DNA of 64,000 nucleotides from Struthidea cinerea (taxonomy: Eukaryota; Chordata; Aves; Passeriformes; Corcoracidae): assembly GCA_013397865.1 (NCBI GenBank), contig VZTI01001818.1:124001-188000 (forward strand), given 5' to 3'. Positions 1 through 12,390 of the stretch are shown here, piece after piece. The notes under the pieces are model-generated. The model made no database searches. It saw only the letters and a program-made list of their open reading frames with translations, and was not told the DNA's origin. Numbering within the stretch: position 1 is the first letter of the stretch; each line of letters starts with the position of its first letter. A program made the position numbers and the translations under genes.

Positions 1-1990
1 CATGTAGTAAGGTATTGATTTTGCCAATCACTGAGGCTAATATCTTATATTTCTGAGTTGTTGCATTATTCTTGAAACTTGTTTCTTGGTTACTAAACAA
101 AAATGGTTTTTATACATATGTTCTTCAGACCTGTCAATTTTAAAACCAAATGTGTTTTATATAGTTCTCTAAAAATAGAATCACCATTACTGTATAAAAT
201 TCTTTCTCCATATTGTTGGTAAAATTTAGGTTATATTCATATATGTGTTTTTAAGGACTTCTTTCAGAACAGCAATGTAACTAATTGGTCCTTAATAATT
301 GTCTATGTTAATAGTTTAACTACAAGGAACTAAACCAGTCATTTTTCTTGAGTTGAAATAACAAGTTCATAATGGGTTGTTTACTCCTTAATTGAAAATA
401 CTTCTTAAAACAGCATTAAAGAAGAAAGAATCACTGGAAAATCAGAGGAAGACTGTATTAAGAAGGAATTATTTATTCCTAGATGAAAAGATTAATTTAC
501 ACCTATTCCCAGCCAGAAGATAGCTGATTTTCAGAAGGAATCTGAGCTAGACCTTTACGGGGACCCTAAGCCATTCGTAACATTGCAGCACCACTTTTAT
601 GCTTTCTGCCTAAATATTACTAACTGAAGGAAACAGTTTTGACTTAGAGTATGTCTTCTGCAGATGACTTAAGTACCATATGGTAAATTTGCACCCAAAC
701 TGATGGTTAAGCAGTATGGACATATGGGTCAAGTCATGACTTTGAACTGCTCCAGTCTTCATACCATCTTTTCCAGAATTTTGTTGAAATGTCCTTAAGG
801 AACAAACCTTGAAAATAGTTCATGTGCTAATTTTAAAATTTTCAGTAGAGTTGATCACAATTAGAGTTGAACTTTGAGAAAATGCTGAGCTCCGAGTAGA
901 CAACTTGTGGACTCACTTTATATTAAAACCTGGTCACTTCCTTTGGTGTCTTAGTGAGATCTGGTTTTTCTTTTAATCTTTTGTCCCAGCTATTGAGGTT
1001 TAGTTATTCTGAAAACTGTAGCATGAATTGCTGTCTTGATACTCTCCCTGAATTGCAAACAGCTATATTTTGTCACTCGAATGTTTTTATAGTTGCCTAT
1101 AACTTGCAATGTTCTGTCATTGCAGAGTTTGCCTCCTAAACTTTCAGAGGAAGTTGGACTTGCTTGTACCAAATCTATATGTGAATTTTTGACACAGAGA
1201 AGAGTACAGCAGTAAAAAAGATTTATGCTCAGAGTTTATTACTGATGAATAGAATCATGCTAGAGTGAGGCTTGGAAAGACATGTTTACTGATAGTAAGT
1301 CTTCTGTTTAAAGTGGCAAGTCCCAAGTTTGATGGGATATGTGATATGCAAGCAGAAGACAAAATTTTACTGAGGTGATGAAGTGAATATAGTTTTCAGA
1401 AGGATTTTTGAAGGAGTGCAGAAAAGTTGGCCATTTACCTCCAGCTGATGTTCAGCAAAAACTGAGTGCCAAAGTTCCTTAAGCTCTCCTTTACATTTAG
1501 TGCAGCAACTCTACTGGGATTTTCTTAGCCTTATTTATCACCACAAGAAGAAGTTCAGACTTTTTTCTTCCAATTTCCTTTACACGAGATGGGAAAATTT
1601 GTCAACTTGCTTAGTTAAAGAGGGTGGGTGTTGTTTGTGTTTATGAGATGCTTTGTTTTGTTCACTTCAAGAAAATGAAAATGTTCCTGTTCTATTTTCT
1701 CTGGGCTCCTTACTGAAAGTGTGCAGGGTCAGGCTAGTTTTCAGCATGAGAGAAGATTATTTGCTTGGAGATCATCTCAGTGTCATGAACAAAACATAGG
1801 TAGTTTGGGAACTATAATTTTTTTTTCTCAATTTCGGAATATTTTTTACATTAAGATTTGCAGATCCAATTGACTTGCCTCCCCCTTCAAGCTCTAACTT
1901 CATGCAGGTGTGTCTCTGTAGCCATTACACCTGCAAGCACTTCTGGGCTCTTTTAGGATGCCGACTGGGATGATTCAGTGGTGCAGGGAG
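1..1990. other. unassigned non-coding DNA
   Basis: AT-rich, CpG-poor unique-looking sequence. The only open frames are two overlapping ones of about 60 codons near 1.0 kb on opposite strands, which is chance length for this composition. I see no repeat family, splice-bounded block or RNA gene. Confidence 0.6.
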
Positions 1991-2640
1991 GCAGGTGGGA
2001 GAAGATCTGTGCAATAGGGCTTTGCATGTTTTTCATGTTCGTACTGGAAGGTGCAGGGCCTTAGTGCATCTAAATAGTACTTCTAAAAAAATATCCCTAA
2101 AACAGTGCTCCAATAAAAATGTCAAACTCTGTATCCTGGAGTATCTTCAGGGCTGTGGTGGAGTCAACCTGCTGGAGATCTTGGAGAGCATCAGATGAGT
2201 CTTCTACTTCCCAAGTGGACTCCAGGCCTGATTTACTTGTCTCTCCTTGCAGTCACTGGCTGCCCCATCAGCTGCTACCACGAGATAAGGGGTGTACACT
2301 TTCAGAGCAGGGGCAATAACCTATTACTTTTCTTTTCAAGACCCAAGACAGCTCTGGGGCTATCCATACTGTGGTGGTGGGGAGTGTAGGGGATCTAAAC
2401 ACAGGCTGAGTGCTGGTTGCCTTAAAGGAAGAGTTTGGATGATCTGCTGTATCCCAGGAGTGCTCAGGGCTGCATGGGTGCAGTGTCCAGCTCACACTAC
2501 AGCTTCCTCAGCCAGCATGGTCACCTGTGTGCACGTCTTCATGGGAACCAAGGTCCCTGGGCCAAAGCACCATGAAAAGCTGGGAAGCAGTCTCAGCTGC
2601 ACTGTGCAATGACATAACACTCTTGGGTTATATGCTCACT
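1991..2640. other. GC-richer patch with overlapping chance frames
   Basis: This stretch is richer in GC than its surroundings and therefore carries several overlapping open frames on both strands; the longest is 106 codons at 2292-2612 (+). The frames overlap in different phases with no single dominant one, and I recognise no domain. It could be a very old repeat or part of an untranslated transcript. Confidence 0.4.
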
Positions 2641-5250
2641 GTACTGTGGTGGAGCAGATGCATGGGTGTTATGTTTCCTTTGTTAGGGAAGATCTGATTT
2701 CTGTCCTTGCAAAACTTCATCCTATACACAAGTTCAGATCTGATTCTCTCTGCAGTTCTTAACAAAATACCCCCTGTACAGTCTTTCTGGTTTTTTTCCA
2801 TTCCCATCAAGCTCTTCTAAGGTTCACTGGACATGTTTAAAGCAATTTCAGTATATGTTAAAAGAGAAACCTAAGAGCATGGCAGGAAATCAGTCTATTA
2901 TGGAGGATTTTAGTTGATTTTTCAAATTAATGTTTCAGATCACCATGCAGCAGTAGATATAATTAAGTGTCAGAGAGTGAGGGCTAAATGCATGAATAAA
3001 ATATCTTATTGTATCATTACACTTTTATAATAAGATTTACTTGTCAACTTATAATATAATAATGTAACTAACAAGATAATTTATTTCTCAATGTAATGGA
3101 GATGTACAGAAGGCAGAGGCAGGACCTTGTGAGATGCCAGCTTCACTCTGTGGCTGAGCCTGCTGGGTAACATGCACGTATAATGAAGGAAAAACCCTAC
3201 TGAACTGAAGGAGGGGGCGTAGGATGGATAGCAGATGAGGAAAGAGCAGGAGTAGGCTTGGAGTTTGCATTTGGTAGAGGAGTGAAAGATGAGAGAAAAA
3301 CTGTGATAACAGAAGGCATAAGAGTCTGCTGGGGAAGACGATACTGAATGTATTTCTCCAATTGATAGAGCAAGACATTTCCATAATGTAAACTTTCAGA
3401 GAAAGAAGGTTAAAATAGCTAATTGCCTTGGTGTGGGCTGAGAAGATATGTATGGAAAGCTATCCCAGACTGGATGACACATGCTAACTTGTCTGGCTGT
3501 GTAAGCTTAATGATGCCTTCCTTAGGAAAAAAGAGGTCTACTGGATGTCAACCAGGAAGACAGAAATCTTTATGAATTTTCCCCCAATTTAGCTACATCT
3601 GATAGAGACTGTGATTTATAAAAATGTGAGAGCTACTGAAAGAGGATGTGAGGAATAATTTGCTACCATCTCATTTCTAAGACTATGGATGCACCAGGTC
3701 CTGGAAAGGTCCCGCTTGTTGCTGTTTCTAGGCCATGAGCAATGCCCCCTTACTTGCCCTCTCTAAATTTCTGTCAGTGGAACTCTATAAGGACAGGCAT
3801 GTATTTGCAAAGAAACAGAGGGCTATGCTGTCATTCTGGCTGGCTTCAAAAATAACCCAGGGAGCTGCAAACATGAGACCCTGAAAAGTCTGTGGTTGCT
3901 TCCTTCCTGGCTCCTTCCCCCAGACACTGGTTCTTCCAGGGACCACCATAATCAAGCAAGGCAGACAGGGAAACATGTCTCCCCATGTCTGGATGGGGAA
4001 AAATATAGGTGCAGGTATGCTGGGGCTATGTTCAGCATCACTGAAGCAGGTGAATGGATGCAGGGTTGTCTCAGGGTTGTCACATCCTAAACAAATCTGT
4101 TGATTCTTATTAGACCTGGGGTTTGGCCAAGTGCTGAGGGAGCTGGCTCTGTTGATGTCTGTGCAGTTCTGCAGGGATCCAGTGGGAACAGCTGCAGGAT
4201 AGGCTGCAGTCTGTGGGAGTGCCAAAGCAGGCTATGAGGTGGTGACAGGGTCCCTGTATCGTCATGGTGGAAGAAGGAGTTGCTGTGATTATCATCCATG
4301 GTGCAGTGCAAGGCTGTGTTGTGGGAAGTGTGTAATTTCTGTATAATGCTCTCTCTCTCGTATATCCTGTGTAATCTACACAGCCAGGCAACACACGGAA
4401 TAGCAATGGCACACAAAGTAAGTGCATTCCTGAGCTATGTAGCATAAATATGAATGAGAGGTAACATACTGCACTTTAAATATTTTGTACATTGTGCTGT
4501 GTTATGACAATTAGTACACTGTGGTACATTATTAAAAACGTGAGAAGTACAGTAACCTGAAAGTGATGGTTTGTTTTTCCCTTTATAGCTGCCAGATGGT
4601 GTGGAACCATTTACACAACATCTGAGCGTTAGTGCATTTTAACCAGGGAAAGAAGGATCTTGCTCAGTGTTTTTCTTTTCTTGTTTTTTTCATTCATAAC
4701 TACCTATCCAGCATATTTGAAGATTTATTTGGGCCAGACAAAATAAAGCCTACATAGTGTTACCTTATTTTGTATTTCCAAGTCACTTCAGGAGCTTTGG
4801 TGTAAGCAGAGAAAGAACAGTTTCTCATTGTTGCTTTTTTGACAGTGGAAAAATAGTGAAAGCTTTATTTACAATGATTATTTTGTTTCATCACAGAGGT
4901 CTAGTATGAAAAGATAGTGCTTGGAGATCCAACCAGACCACTTGTTTCAGGACTATTTTAAGGGATCTCCTAGACGTGAAGGAACATATGTACCACATAG
5001 ACCTAATGACGTAAGGCAACATTATATTGTCCTTCTGGTCAAAACAGCAGACTTACAGAAGAGATCTTCCACTTGTATGCAATTTGATAAGCATACTATT
5101 CCTAAACTAAGACAGTAGGTTTTTAGTCTTAGCTTGTTTGTATTTTCTTGGCTGAGATGGTGGCACAAAGCAGGCCACAGATGTGAGGTCAGTATACTCA
5201 GACTGACTCCATGTTGGCTCTTCAAAGAGACCACGAAGTTTTGAAAAACA
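2641..5250. other. unassigned non-coding DNA
   Basis: No repeat family is recognised. A GC-richer island at about 3.66-4.42 kb holds a 146-codon minus-strand frame (3785-4225) and two overlapping frames of about 110 codons (4087-4445). They share no recognisable domain, and their lengths fit the local lack of stop codons. Confidence 0.45.
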
Positions 5251-8200
5251 GTATTGTCTTGTTTTATTTGAATGGAACTTCACTTTGGAAAATAAAGCTC
5301 TAAGCAAATAGAGATCACAGACTGGAAGTTAAAATAAAGAAGAACAGTAATTTTATACACAGCTCTTGTATTTCCCACTGTGTCTCAGCCAATGAGTTCT
5401 TGCTTCTGAGCTTTACTCCAGTTAATATTGTATTGGTAGCTTAGAAAAAAAACTGCTGTGTCCCCTTTGGTCTTGGTAAATCCCTTTCCATTGCCTCTGA
5501 GGTCTCTCTGTGCTGTGATTCTCACATGCATCATAGCATACAATGTCTTGATTCTTTTCTTACTGAAGAAAATGTGAAATCTTGTCTTCTTCCAGAAGTT
5601 CTGCCAGAATTAGTCCAAAAACATTTTTCTTCTTAAAGAAAATGTTTTAAACAAGTCAAATATACCCCCAAACACACCACGGGTATTATGACGATGGAGA
5701 TTTGAATTTTGCCTTCTGCAGTGAAGGCCAAGGCCACAGCTATACTGTGGCATGTTTAGAGAAACCACAGCTAGCTTAAAATCGCCTTTCTTGGATTCTG
5801 CTGGCAGTGCTGTTATGACAGCATATTCTTGTTGTGGGCTCCAGGGAAGGTGGGAAAAACTTCAGATAAAAAGATCCACTAATACAATTATTCCACTGGT
5901 GCTGACCTACATAAAACTAGCAAAAGTATGTATATGTGAGCTATAGATGTTGCTGCTTAAGTTTAACCCTAATGAACAGTAAATCTTTTATGTTGCTGAA
6001 GTCATAAATTTGATTCATTAACTGTCATTTTTCTAGTCACCCTTTCCTTGGTTTGAGGTTTTTTTTCTTTCTGTTACCAGTTCCAGTCATGTCAATATAT
6101 AGCTCTATATATAAATCCTGATATGTTAAATCCCATCAATGTATTTGGTTACCTTTCCCTCTTAAATGAAACAAATCAATACACCTTGATAATCAACTTA
6201 GAGAAATTACTGTCTTTCTTACTTTTTGTGGAAAAATGATAAAAAAGAAAAAGTTTTGGTAGATTTCTGGACCTGGCACAGTCTACTTCCTTTGAAAGAG
6301 TGGATTAAAGTAGTGACCTTTGCTGCATGTACAAGGGAGAAGGGAAGGAGAACTGTTGCTCCCCTTCAGTTTCCAGCATTCTCCCACCTGTTCACACTGT
6401 AGGAAGTCACCAACATTCAAAGTCAAACTCCTGAAGTATTTGAGCATTTGAAGTCCGCATTATAATAGTGGCGTGTGTAAGTAACTTCTATCCAGTCTTG
6501 GAGAAAGGGAGGATGAGAGGAAGGGAGGAGATATTGTATTATATTCGTAGTCGATTAGGGTCATTCAACCTTACAGAATACATGTATTTTGCTATAAACT
6601 GATATAGTACATCTTCCAGAAATACAGTTTTCACAGTGGGTAGAACCTTGTGGGCAGGTAGTAAAATCCCTGCACTGACCAGAAACTGTTGTGAACATCT
6701 GTTCCCTGACTACTTAAATTATACTTGGACAGTTTGATGCATCTCTGGCATCCATCCCATGTGCTAGCGGAATGAAAGTAGAAGAAAAGAAGAATGTAAA
6801 ATCAGGAATCCTGTTGGGTTGTAATATTTCTGCTCTTTCTATTTTCTTCTCTGTCCAGCAAATGTCACATCTTTGTTTACCAACACATGACATCCTTTCT
6901 TTACCTCTATTATATTTGCAGCTGCCTTCTTACTTATTTTGTGTACATTACTTTGAGCCATGCAAGACTTTAAACTTAAATAAAAGGCATGACAAAAGAA
7001 AGAGAGAGATTTCTATAGAAATATCTTCTTGTGGAATGTCCTTTTGAGTTAAATCTACCCTACCAAACTATAATTTCTGAAATAAATAATTCTTCCATGA
7101 ATCTCATCTTTCAGTACCATCTTCACTTGAATTCTGCTGCATGACTTGTGTCATGCTCAGGGGTTTTATATAGCCTTGGAAATGAGGCCAGGAGAAGGAT
7201 GATTAGTTTGGTTGAAACTAATTGTGGTGGCACTATTGTGGAGGCACACGGAAATCTGAGTTGCCTTCAGCTTCCCCAGATATTACAGCAAAAGAACAAT
7301 TAATTCCCATCCTCATGTTAAAGCTACACATGCTCAATTTTTAGGCTGTACTTATGCACTGGAAGTGTTATTGCAATGTGACAGGTTTTCCATTCTGGCA
7401 AAAACAGTGCTTGATTTAACAAAAAGTGAAAATCAAAGCCACTGCACAAATTTTAAACTCCATTTAAAAAGAGCAATAATCACTGATTAAGTCAGAATTA
7501 TTAGTGTTTTTAAGGGCCTTTTTAATTGCAGTTTGGCTCAAGGATATAATCTCATTTTGGCATGCTTGCATGAAAATGGGTTGGTGCCTGGGGGTTGGCT
7601 TTCCACAACAGTAATTTGGAATATGACTCATCTATCATTAGTTTAAGCACATGTGAAAATATAGACCTTGTGTTTTATAGCAGTGGAGAAAGACTATAAC
7701 ATGTAATAACAGGTGTACCTCAACTGTGTGGCCTTAGGAGATGCTCCAGATGATATTCTTCACTGCCAATGGCAGAGAAAGCCTTTTCTGTATACGCTGG
7801 TGTAAGTCTGCTCCATACATAAAAAGGAACACATTGTGATTTCAGTAATCATACTGGGCACAAAACACAACTACTAGCTTGTATTCAAATGAAATTCTGT
7901 AATCCTTTCCACAAGCTCAGAGCTGCATTCAGCTGGGAAATCTGAGAACAGATTATGTACCTTATGAGAAATGGAGTACAGTGAAAGACAGAATTATGTG
8001 CCTCATTCAACAAATATGTTAATACTGAAGATTTTTTTTCCCCTTGAGGGTAAAGTAGGAGACAGCTGGCAAGAATCCTGGCCACCAAAGACAACCGAAG
8101 TTTCTATGCTGAGATACACGTGCTAATTCTGTCAGGTATGCTATCTGTCTTCCCAAGCATTTAGGGCTTGCCAAAATCCTTTTTTGCCATTCCTCTCCCT

Positions 8201-8438
8201 GCTTCCTCTGAATCACTTCTATGCAATTCTTTGGTCTGATTTGCAATCAACTCATATATTGGTACACGTAAGAAAATTGAGTTTAAATGCAAAGTTCTTC
8301 CACATTAATCCTTCACAGAATCATTACTTTATAAAGCCAAAGCTTGCTTCAATAAAAGGAAAAAATTGCAAAATATGTAAACAATTTAAATACTGTATTA
8401 AAAACATAGAATCCCCTTTCCTCCTCTTCTAGCCTGGA
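5251..8438. other. unassigned AT-rich DNA
   Basis: Mostly AT-rich unique sequence. A short piece near 5270-5310 reads on the plus strand like a decayed TLE-type segment similar to the one at 9.26 kb, so it may be a CR1 crumb, but it is too short to call. Open frames stay below 92 codons. Confidence 0.5.
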
Positions 8439-8439
8439 T

Positions 8440-8643
8440 TCTTCTATTCTTGTTCTTCTTGTTCTTCTTGTTCTTCTTGTTCTTCTTCTTCTTCTTTTTC
8501 TTCTTCTTTCTTCTTTCTTCTTTGTTCTTTCTTCTTTCTTCTTTCTTCTTTCTTCTTTCTTCTTTCTTCTTTCTTTCTTCTTTCTTCTTTCTTCTTTCTT
8601 CTTTCTTTCTTCTTTCTTCTTTCTTCTTCTTTCTTCTTCTCTC
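8440..8643. repeat. polypyrimidine satellite, (TTTCTTC)n type
   Basis: About 200 bp made almost only of T and C on the plus strand. The left part is a 9-bp repeat (GTTCTTCTT, about 8452-8480). The rest is mainly a 7-bp unit (TTTCTTC) with phase slips. From 8525 to 8643 there is no purine in 119 bases; the stretch before it is broken only by a G at 8524 and Gs at 8461, 8470 and 8479. The long Lys/Glu-rich (minus) and Phe/Leu-rich (plus) open frames here are translations of the repeat, not genes. Homopurine-homopyrimidine DNA with mirror symmetry can form a triplex. Confidence 0.95.
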
Positions 8644-9234
8644 ATATATCTGAGTGCCACATCTCCATAAATAAAGCACATCATATAGTTAGAAATTGAA
8701 ATAGTAGCAAAACTCATGCTTTTCCTTTCCTCAGTTTTTAAGACCAATAACTAGGACCAATTAATGTAGGAAGATGTGCGTGAAGCTATATTTCTTAGAA
8801 AAACTAAAGTCAAGGAGTTGTATCTTGCACTTTGTCTCTTCTGGGTGAAAGAAGACCACTCCTTGCCTCTTCTGGCATGACTTCTGTACCTGAGAATGGC
8901 AAAACAGGTTCCCCTAACAGATCAGTACACTCCAGTGGAAGCTAATGATCCTGGACTAAAAGGAAAAACAATAGCACAAATAAGGAAAAAAAATACATAA
9001 GAGAAATCAAAGTAAAAGAGCAAAGCTAAAAGCAAAGGATAAGTGATTTGCTGTGTTTATTGCAATCAATATGTGCTCCTTTTTCTGTCCATGGAAAATG
9101 TATAGGTATATACTAAAAAGATCTCAGAATAACAGCAGGGTATATAATACGAAGCACATAAAAAAAAAAAAAAAATCCCCAAAACCCCTCATAAAAAACT
9201 CAACAAAACAAAGGCAGGGATTGATTTCTATGGA
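8644..9234. other. unassigned DNA with an A-run
   Basis: Unique-looking sequence apart from a 16-base A run at 9160-9175 followed by C-rich sequence. The A run could mark an old retroposed end, but no body is recognisable upstream. Confidence 0.5.
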
Positions 9235-9320
9235 AGAAGATACAAGTAATCTAGCACTTTTGACCTTAGAAAAGAGAGCCCTGAGAAGGGATATAGTAAA
9301 TGATGTTATGTATAGATTAT
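9235..9320 (+). repeat. possible decayed CR1 ORF2 fragment
   Basis: The plus-strand frame reads LALLTLEKRALRRDIV. This resembles the segment GLFSLEKRSIKGIL seen in the better preserved CR1 copy at 28.4 kb (minus strand), which belongs to the C-terminal part of the CR1 ORF2 protein. Only about 25 codons align and the flanks do not extend the match, so this is a weak call. A chance similarity cannot be excluded. Confidence 0.3.
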
Positions 9321-11044
9321 TAGGCCTGCAGTGGTCATTACAAAGTTGTGTAAAGTTAGTCACAACTCTGACCACCTCCAATCATTTTGTTTCTCTAGAG
9401 GATTGAGACAGAAGCCAGGTGCATGTTCATCTACATACAGGTCCCCAGTTAGGTAACAGACGCTCATTTCTGCTAAAAAAGTCATTTCTGAGCACGCACA
9501 ACTGATATGAAATAGAGAAGGATCTAACAAGATTGAAGGACTGGGTGGGGTTAGGAAGGTCAAGGTTTACTGTCTGGCACTTAGCAAGATATAAGATGCC
9601 TGGTAGGACTGGGGCAGGCTGCAGAGCACCCCAGGTTTATGTACAAAACAGTGATGTACAATCTCCTACCTGCAGGATGGAAAGACATTTTTACAGCTGT
9701 TACATGTCACGCAGTCCATGGCCCTGTGTGTGATTAATACATTTTCTGGGGGTGGATGCCCTTCACATTTGGTGTTGCTATGAAGGAGGCAGCTTCTTTA
9801 GTGTATTTTCTCAGTTCTTTTGATTTCTGCATCTTTACTCAGGCACTGCTTGCAGGCTGCTGCCGGGAGAGCTCACTGAAAGAGCTGCTCATGGTTCTCA
9901 CTCTCACCTGTGTAGTGCTATTGATTCTGTGTACAATATCCTATCATCTCTCCCTAAAACTTCTGTAGCTATGGAGTAAAATGGAGAAAGGGGCAGAGCT
10001 GGTGTGGAAAACAGGCCATTGTAATCAGCCCTGGAATTCAGCTAGATAGGAGAAACTCGAGCCGCCTCAGGGTGTTTCCATTCGATGTGTTTTTAAGTTG
10101 CTCCTGAGAGTTTACACATGAAATATATTTATTAAATGTGCTGTAAAAATTGTTCTTCAATTTTTTATTAGCTTAATTAAGTATTAATATCCAATTTACT
10201 TTATACCTCAAACTTCAAATTCAAATTTTTGCTCACTACAATTTATTATGAAGAGTATTGTCATATTTCTTTTGTTATGTTGAATAAGTATGCATAATTT
10301 AAAATGTAAATACTTTTACCCAGAATAACAATCAAAGATAAGATTGATGCATATGCAAGTTATGATCCTATCTCCAGAAGAATCCACGAACTTCCCATTA
10401 TATGTGTCAGGTGCACATGAAATATGAAAACCTGCAGTGGATGTTCACAGCTGCACTTGGGGTACCTGTACACTGTGATGTGTGTAGTTACAGCTTGAAT
10501 GCAGTCTGAAAGTCTCTTCTGGCTTTGGTGCAGGTACTTGGTACAGGTCTCATGCCTCTGTACCAGGTATGGCAGCAGAGGATGAAAACTATGTCTTTTA
10601 AATGCTAAGGTAATTATTTTGCAATTAGCTCCCTGTTACAGCTGCTACACAGCTAATGTTGCCCATGGTAGTTTGCTTAGAAATAGCTGAAGAAATTCCA
10701 CATGAGCTGAAATCACCGCTGACAGCAATTTATAGATTTATAGAAACAAAAAGGTGATATTGCTGTTATTTTACTGAAGGGAAGAAAAAGGAACACTGGA
10801 ATTAACTAGATAGGGAGAAACTGGGAGTCTGCACGTAGAATGGTCACTCAATAAATCTAAGGTCTAATGTAGGTTCTAGTGCACTCTTGCATGATGATTG
10901 TGTCACTTAACTTCTCTGAATCCGAGTTTTTCGTGTACTAAGATGGAAGTAATCATATGCAGCTACCATATAATATCCACAGAGAGCTGTGCAGTTGGAA
11001 GGTATTACTGAACCTATCAACAGAAAAAATGGGAGGTACTTAAT
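9321..11044. other. unassigned non-coding DNA
   Basis: No repeat family or exon-like block seen. Around 10.46-10.58 kb there are several short GGTAC-centred inverted pieces (ggtacctgtac, ggtacttggtacagg, tgtaccagg), too imperfect to call a structure. Confidence 0.5.
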
Positions 11045-11160
11045 AAATTTTAAGGCCAGAAGGGAACATCATGATCATTTAACCTGTCCTACTGTGTTAC
11101 TGAGGCCATAAAATTTCCTCTGTATGATGTTTGAATTACTTCTGAAACTTGTAGTTTCAG
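11045..11160 (-). mobile_element. old CR1 LINE 3'-end relic
   Basis: The block starting with ggccagaagggaacatcatg and running through gatcatttaacctg and aggccataaaatttcctc matches, in reverse complement, the 3' end of an older CR1 type found across birds and other reptiles. It is heavily diverged and truncated, with no coding part. The minus orientation follows because the CR1 3' terminus lies at the left. Confidence 0.55.
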
Positions 11161-11399
11161 AAGGGCATTCAGACATTTTCTACTCTTGATGAGAATACTT
11201 TTAGAATCTGTACCAGTAAGCTTTTCTAAAGGCAATAAATAGAAGCATATCTTTAGTATCCTAGGGAATACTGTGCTTCAAAACAGGAGGAACAACCCAT
11301 TTTAAACAGCATGAAGATATTCTTTAAAGCAAAAATCAGTTTGTTTGAGTCAGTGGAAATATCTTCCTTGAATAAAATTGAAAATGTTAATTCTATTCC

Positions 11400-12390
11400 C
11401 TCATCCTGCGTTCCTCTCTGTCTGAGCAGGGTGGAGGTCTGCTGGTGCAGGTGGATGTCTCCATATATACAGTGTGGGTCTCCAGAAGCTGGGCTCTTAC
11501 ACCCAGTACCTGTCCCTGGGCCCCAGTCTCCCCTGTTACTGGCACTTGGACATATGAGCCCCCAAGGCTGTGGCTTCATTCCAGCTGCTGGGACAGATGC
11601 TCTGACACGCACCTGCAGTGGCGCACACACCCCCCCACACCCACTGGGCCTCGCTCCTGGAACTGGGCCTAGCCACACAGCTCATGCCGAAGCTGCTCTG
11701 GGTTACCACTCTCCCCTTCCTCCCACCTCATTCCCAGAGACGCACCCACCAATGCCTGCCCATCCACCCCAGAGAGTCCCGCACCCAGGAAAAGAGTTAG
11801 AGAGAGGTTTAGCAAGAGGACAGGACAGATTTCACTAATGGGGTGCAGGACACAGCCAGATGAGTGTGCTGACCAGCCCCTGTTCATACATAACTGATCC
11901 CTTTTATCCCCTTACTCTTCTATCTTTCTATGTGTGCTCCTTCCCAAATCACCTTCATCCTTCCCTTTCTCCACCTCTGGTTCCTGCCCTAAACATCCCA
12001 TAATCAGTCCTATGCAATCCTGCAATGCTCTTGCTCTGCATCCCACAGTGTATCCCCCGTCCTAGGCAGTGGCCCCCCCAGTGTGGTGAGGGACCTGGAG
12101 AGCAGCTCCTACTGCCTCATGGGGATGGATGTCCCCAGTCCATGATACTGAGGCACTCCTGTGGCAGTCTTGGAGGAGCTGGATGGGGGCTATTTCTCTG
12201 ACTGGGTTATTGGGGTTTCTCCATCTGCCTTGAGTCCTTGTGCTTCTTCGTGGACGTGCAGATGGGCCTTCGATGGCCTGATGGCTAAGATGGGGCTGGC
12301 ATGAGGTGGGGCACGGTGTAATTTGAACTCCCCTTCCTACCTTTGTGCCTCTGTGTTCCTCTGTGTATGTGCAGTCAAGCTTTTTATCCC
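11400..12390 (-). mobile_element. LTR-like GC-rich block, probable endogenous retroviral LTR
   Basis: An unusually GC-rich stretch of about 1 kb in AT-rich surroundings, with sharp edges. On the minus strand it contains GGGATAAAAGGG, a TATA-like box at 11901-11910, followed about 90 bases later by a degenerate polyadenylation-like signal near 11808-11815. That order is what an LTR promoter in minus orientation would show. The texture also resembles avian ERVL-type LTRs. I could not find a matching target-site duplication, so the ends are approximate. The 175-codon plus frame (11311-11838) and the 141-codon minus frame (11253-11678) overlap it and are likely by-products. An alternative is an unrelated GC-rich unique region. 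Confidence 0.4.

Noticed and set aside
3785..4445. Minus frames of 146, 109 and 111 codons
   Set aside because: Three overlapping phases open at once indicates low stop density, not one gene; no motif seen.
5262..5311. Possible CR1 ORF2 crumb similar to the piece at 9.26 kb
   Set aside because: Only about a dozen codons with a stop inside; too short to support.
8349..8747. 132- and 93-codon Lys/Glu/Arg-rich minus frames and a Phe/Leu-rich plus frame
   Set aside because: They are translations of the polypyrimidine satellite and have no sequence outside it that looks coding.
11311..11838. 175-codon plus frame, the longest in the window
   Set aside because: Lies in a GC-rich, stop-poor LTR-like block, is overlapped by other long frames on both strands, and shows no domain.
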